A stretch of DNA of 6,473 nucleotides from JANNHK01 sp034408875 (GTDB lineage Bacteria > Actinomycetota > Acidimicrobiia > IMCC26256 > PALSA-610), in assembly GCA_034408875.1 (NCBI GenBank), contig JAWXCJ010000228.1, positions 1-6,473 of the forward strand. Reading direction: 5' to 3'. A program made the position numbers and the translations under genes. The notes below the pieces were generated by a model that was given only the letters and a program-made list of their open reading frames with translations, did no database searches and was not told the origin of the DNA. Position 1 is the first letter of the stretch, and each line of letters begins with the position of its first letter. Shown here in pieces: positions 6,039-6,473 of the stretch.

Positions 6039-6118
6039 GGGCACAGGCGCAGACCGGAGGCGGGGACGCAGCGCGAAGTCGCACGCGAGATGGAGCGCCG
6101 GGGGGCGTAGCCCCATGA
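6035..6118 (+). other. bridging mini-ORF C2 (27 codons)
   Basis: ATG 6035 overlaps the stop of C1, and TGA 6116-6118 overlaps the antiporter start as ATGA. The peptide begins MRAQAQTGGGDAA and ends RDGAPGGVAP. It shares QAQ, GGG, DGAP and VA with mini-ORF A in the same reading frame. It could carry ribosomes from khtT into the antiporter gene. A stable product is doubtful. Confidence 0.35.
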
Positions 6119-6120
6119 GT
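6044..6120 (+). repeat. intergenic repeat copy 2, ending on the antiporter start
   Basis: The left block (6044-6062) matches 813-832 apart from one missing base. The right block (6087-6120) matches 862-895 at 30 of 34 positions and contains the start codon ATGAGT. Unlike copy 1, this copy keeps a perfect hairpin, GGGGC-GTA-GCCCC at 6102-6114, directly against ATG 6115, and lacks the GGAGG of copy 1. Confidence 0.72.
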
Positions 6121-6473
6121 GGGCTCGTTTTCCTCGAACTCGGGGCGGTGGTCTTCGGCCTCGCGCTGTTGGCCCGCGTCGCGGACCGGGTCGAGGTCAG
6201 TCCGATCCCGTTCTACCTCGTGGCCGGCCTGTGTTTCGGTGAAGGGGGCGTTGCGCACCTCGACCTGAGCGAGAATTTCGTCGAGGTCGCGGCCGAGATC
6301 GGTGTCGTGTTGTTGTTGCTCACGCTCGGCCTCGAGTACACGTCGGCCGAGCTGGGCCACGCGTTGCGAACGGGCGCACCGGCCGGTGCGGTCGACATCG
6401 CGCTGAACGCGACGCCGGGTGTCATCGCGGGCCTGCTGCTGGGCTTCGACGCGAAGGCGACGTTGTTGCTCGC
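6115..6473 (+). CDS. khtU: CPA2 cation/proton antiporter (KhtU-like), 3' end missing
   Basis: The frame from ATG 6115 is open to the window edge and gives 119 residues of a family whose members are usually 400 or more. The sequence is strongly hydrophobic, with likely membrane segments at about 3-21, 29-47, 55-73 and 88-110. PIPFYLVAGLCFG (30-42) corresponds to the P-x-GY-aGl-lG segment of KefB/KefC-type exchangers, and IGVVLLLLTLGLE (62-74) to their GLE signature. Together with the KhtT-like gene before it, this identifies a K+ (or Na+)/H+ antiporter in the inner membrane. Whether a TrkA-N domain follows the membrane part cannot be seen. The start codon touches a perfect 5-bp hairpin and has no good Shine-Dalgarno site, so translation probably depends on ribosomes arriving from upstream. 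Confidence 0.85.
   Translation, partial: MSGLVFLELGAVVFGLALLARVADRVEVSPIPFYLVAGLCFGEGGVAHLDLSENFVEVAAEIGVVLLLLTLGLEYTSAELGHALRTGAPAGAVDIALNATPGVIAGLLLGFDAKATLLL

Noticed and set aside
4816..6360. 514-codon minus-strand open frame over the GNAT, khtT and khtU genes
   Set aside because: It lies opposite three well-identified genes on the other strand and has shadow-like composition without motifs.

Overview
The window is about 6.5 kb of very GC-rich bacterial chromosome, packed with genes and showing no RNA gene, CRISPR array or insertion sequence. The high GC, the short or missing leaders, the Orn-type oligoribonuclease and the HDOD plus GGDEF pair suggest a high-GC actinobacterium, possibly of the Acidimicrobiia. 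That placement is inference: no ribosomal gene is present to confirm it.

Left block (1-2254, plus strand): an HDOD-domain gene already open at the first base of the window (5' end missing), then a diguanylate cyclase with an intact GGDEF active site and an intact RxxD inhibitory site. The cyclase overlaps tail to tail by 20 bp with a minus-strand oligoribonuclease gene, orn (2235-2801). Orn destroys pGpG, the first breakdown product of cyclic di-GMP, so a maker of the messenger and the enzyme for its last degradation step sit end to end.

Right block (2829-6473, plus strand): only 27 bp separate the orn start codon from that of a divergent AMP-forming acyl-CoA synthetase of the acetyl-CoA synthetase type. 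It is followed by a RimJ/RimL-like GNAT acetyltransferase, a KhtT-like regulatory subunit (KhtT-N plus RCK_C domains) and the first 119 codons of its partner, a CPA2 cation/proton antiporter (KhtU-like) cut off by the window edge. KhtT proteins are known c-di-AMP receptors in Bacillus, so the window may carry genes for two cyclic dinucleotides.

The most unusual structure lies in the gaps. At three of the four plus-strand junctions (807-893, 4769-4900, 6009-6118) the gap is filled by tiny open frames. Each starts in a 4-base GTGA or ATGA overlap with the preceding stop and ends in an ATGA overlap with the next start. Two of these gaps carry copies of one repeat that ends on the ATGAG of the next gene, and its indels sum to a multiple of three. 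Two gaps hold a perfect GC hairpin with a GTA loop, one of them touching the antiporter start codon. The fourth junction (GNAT to khtT) has an ordinary Shine-Dalgarno site instead. This looks like a repeat-borne translational coupling device, though the sequence alone cannot prove that it is translated.
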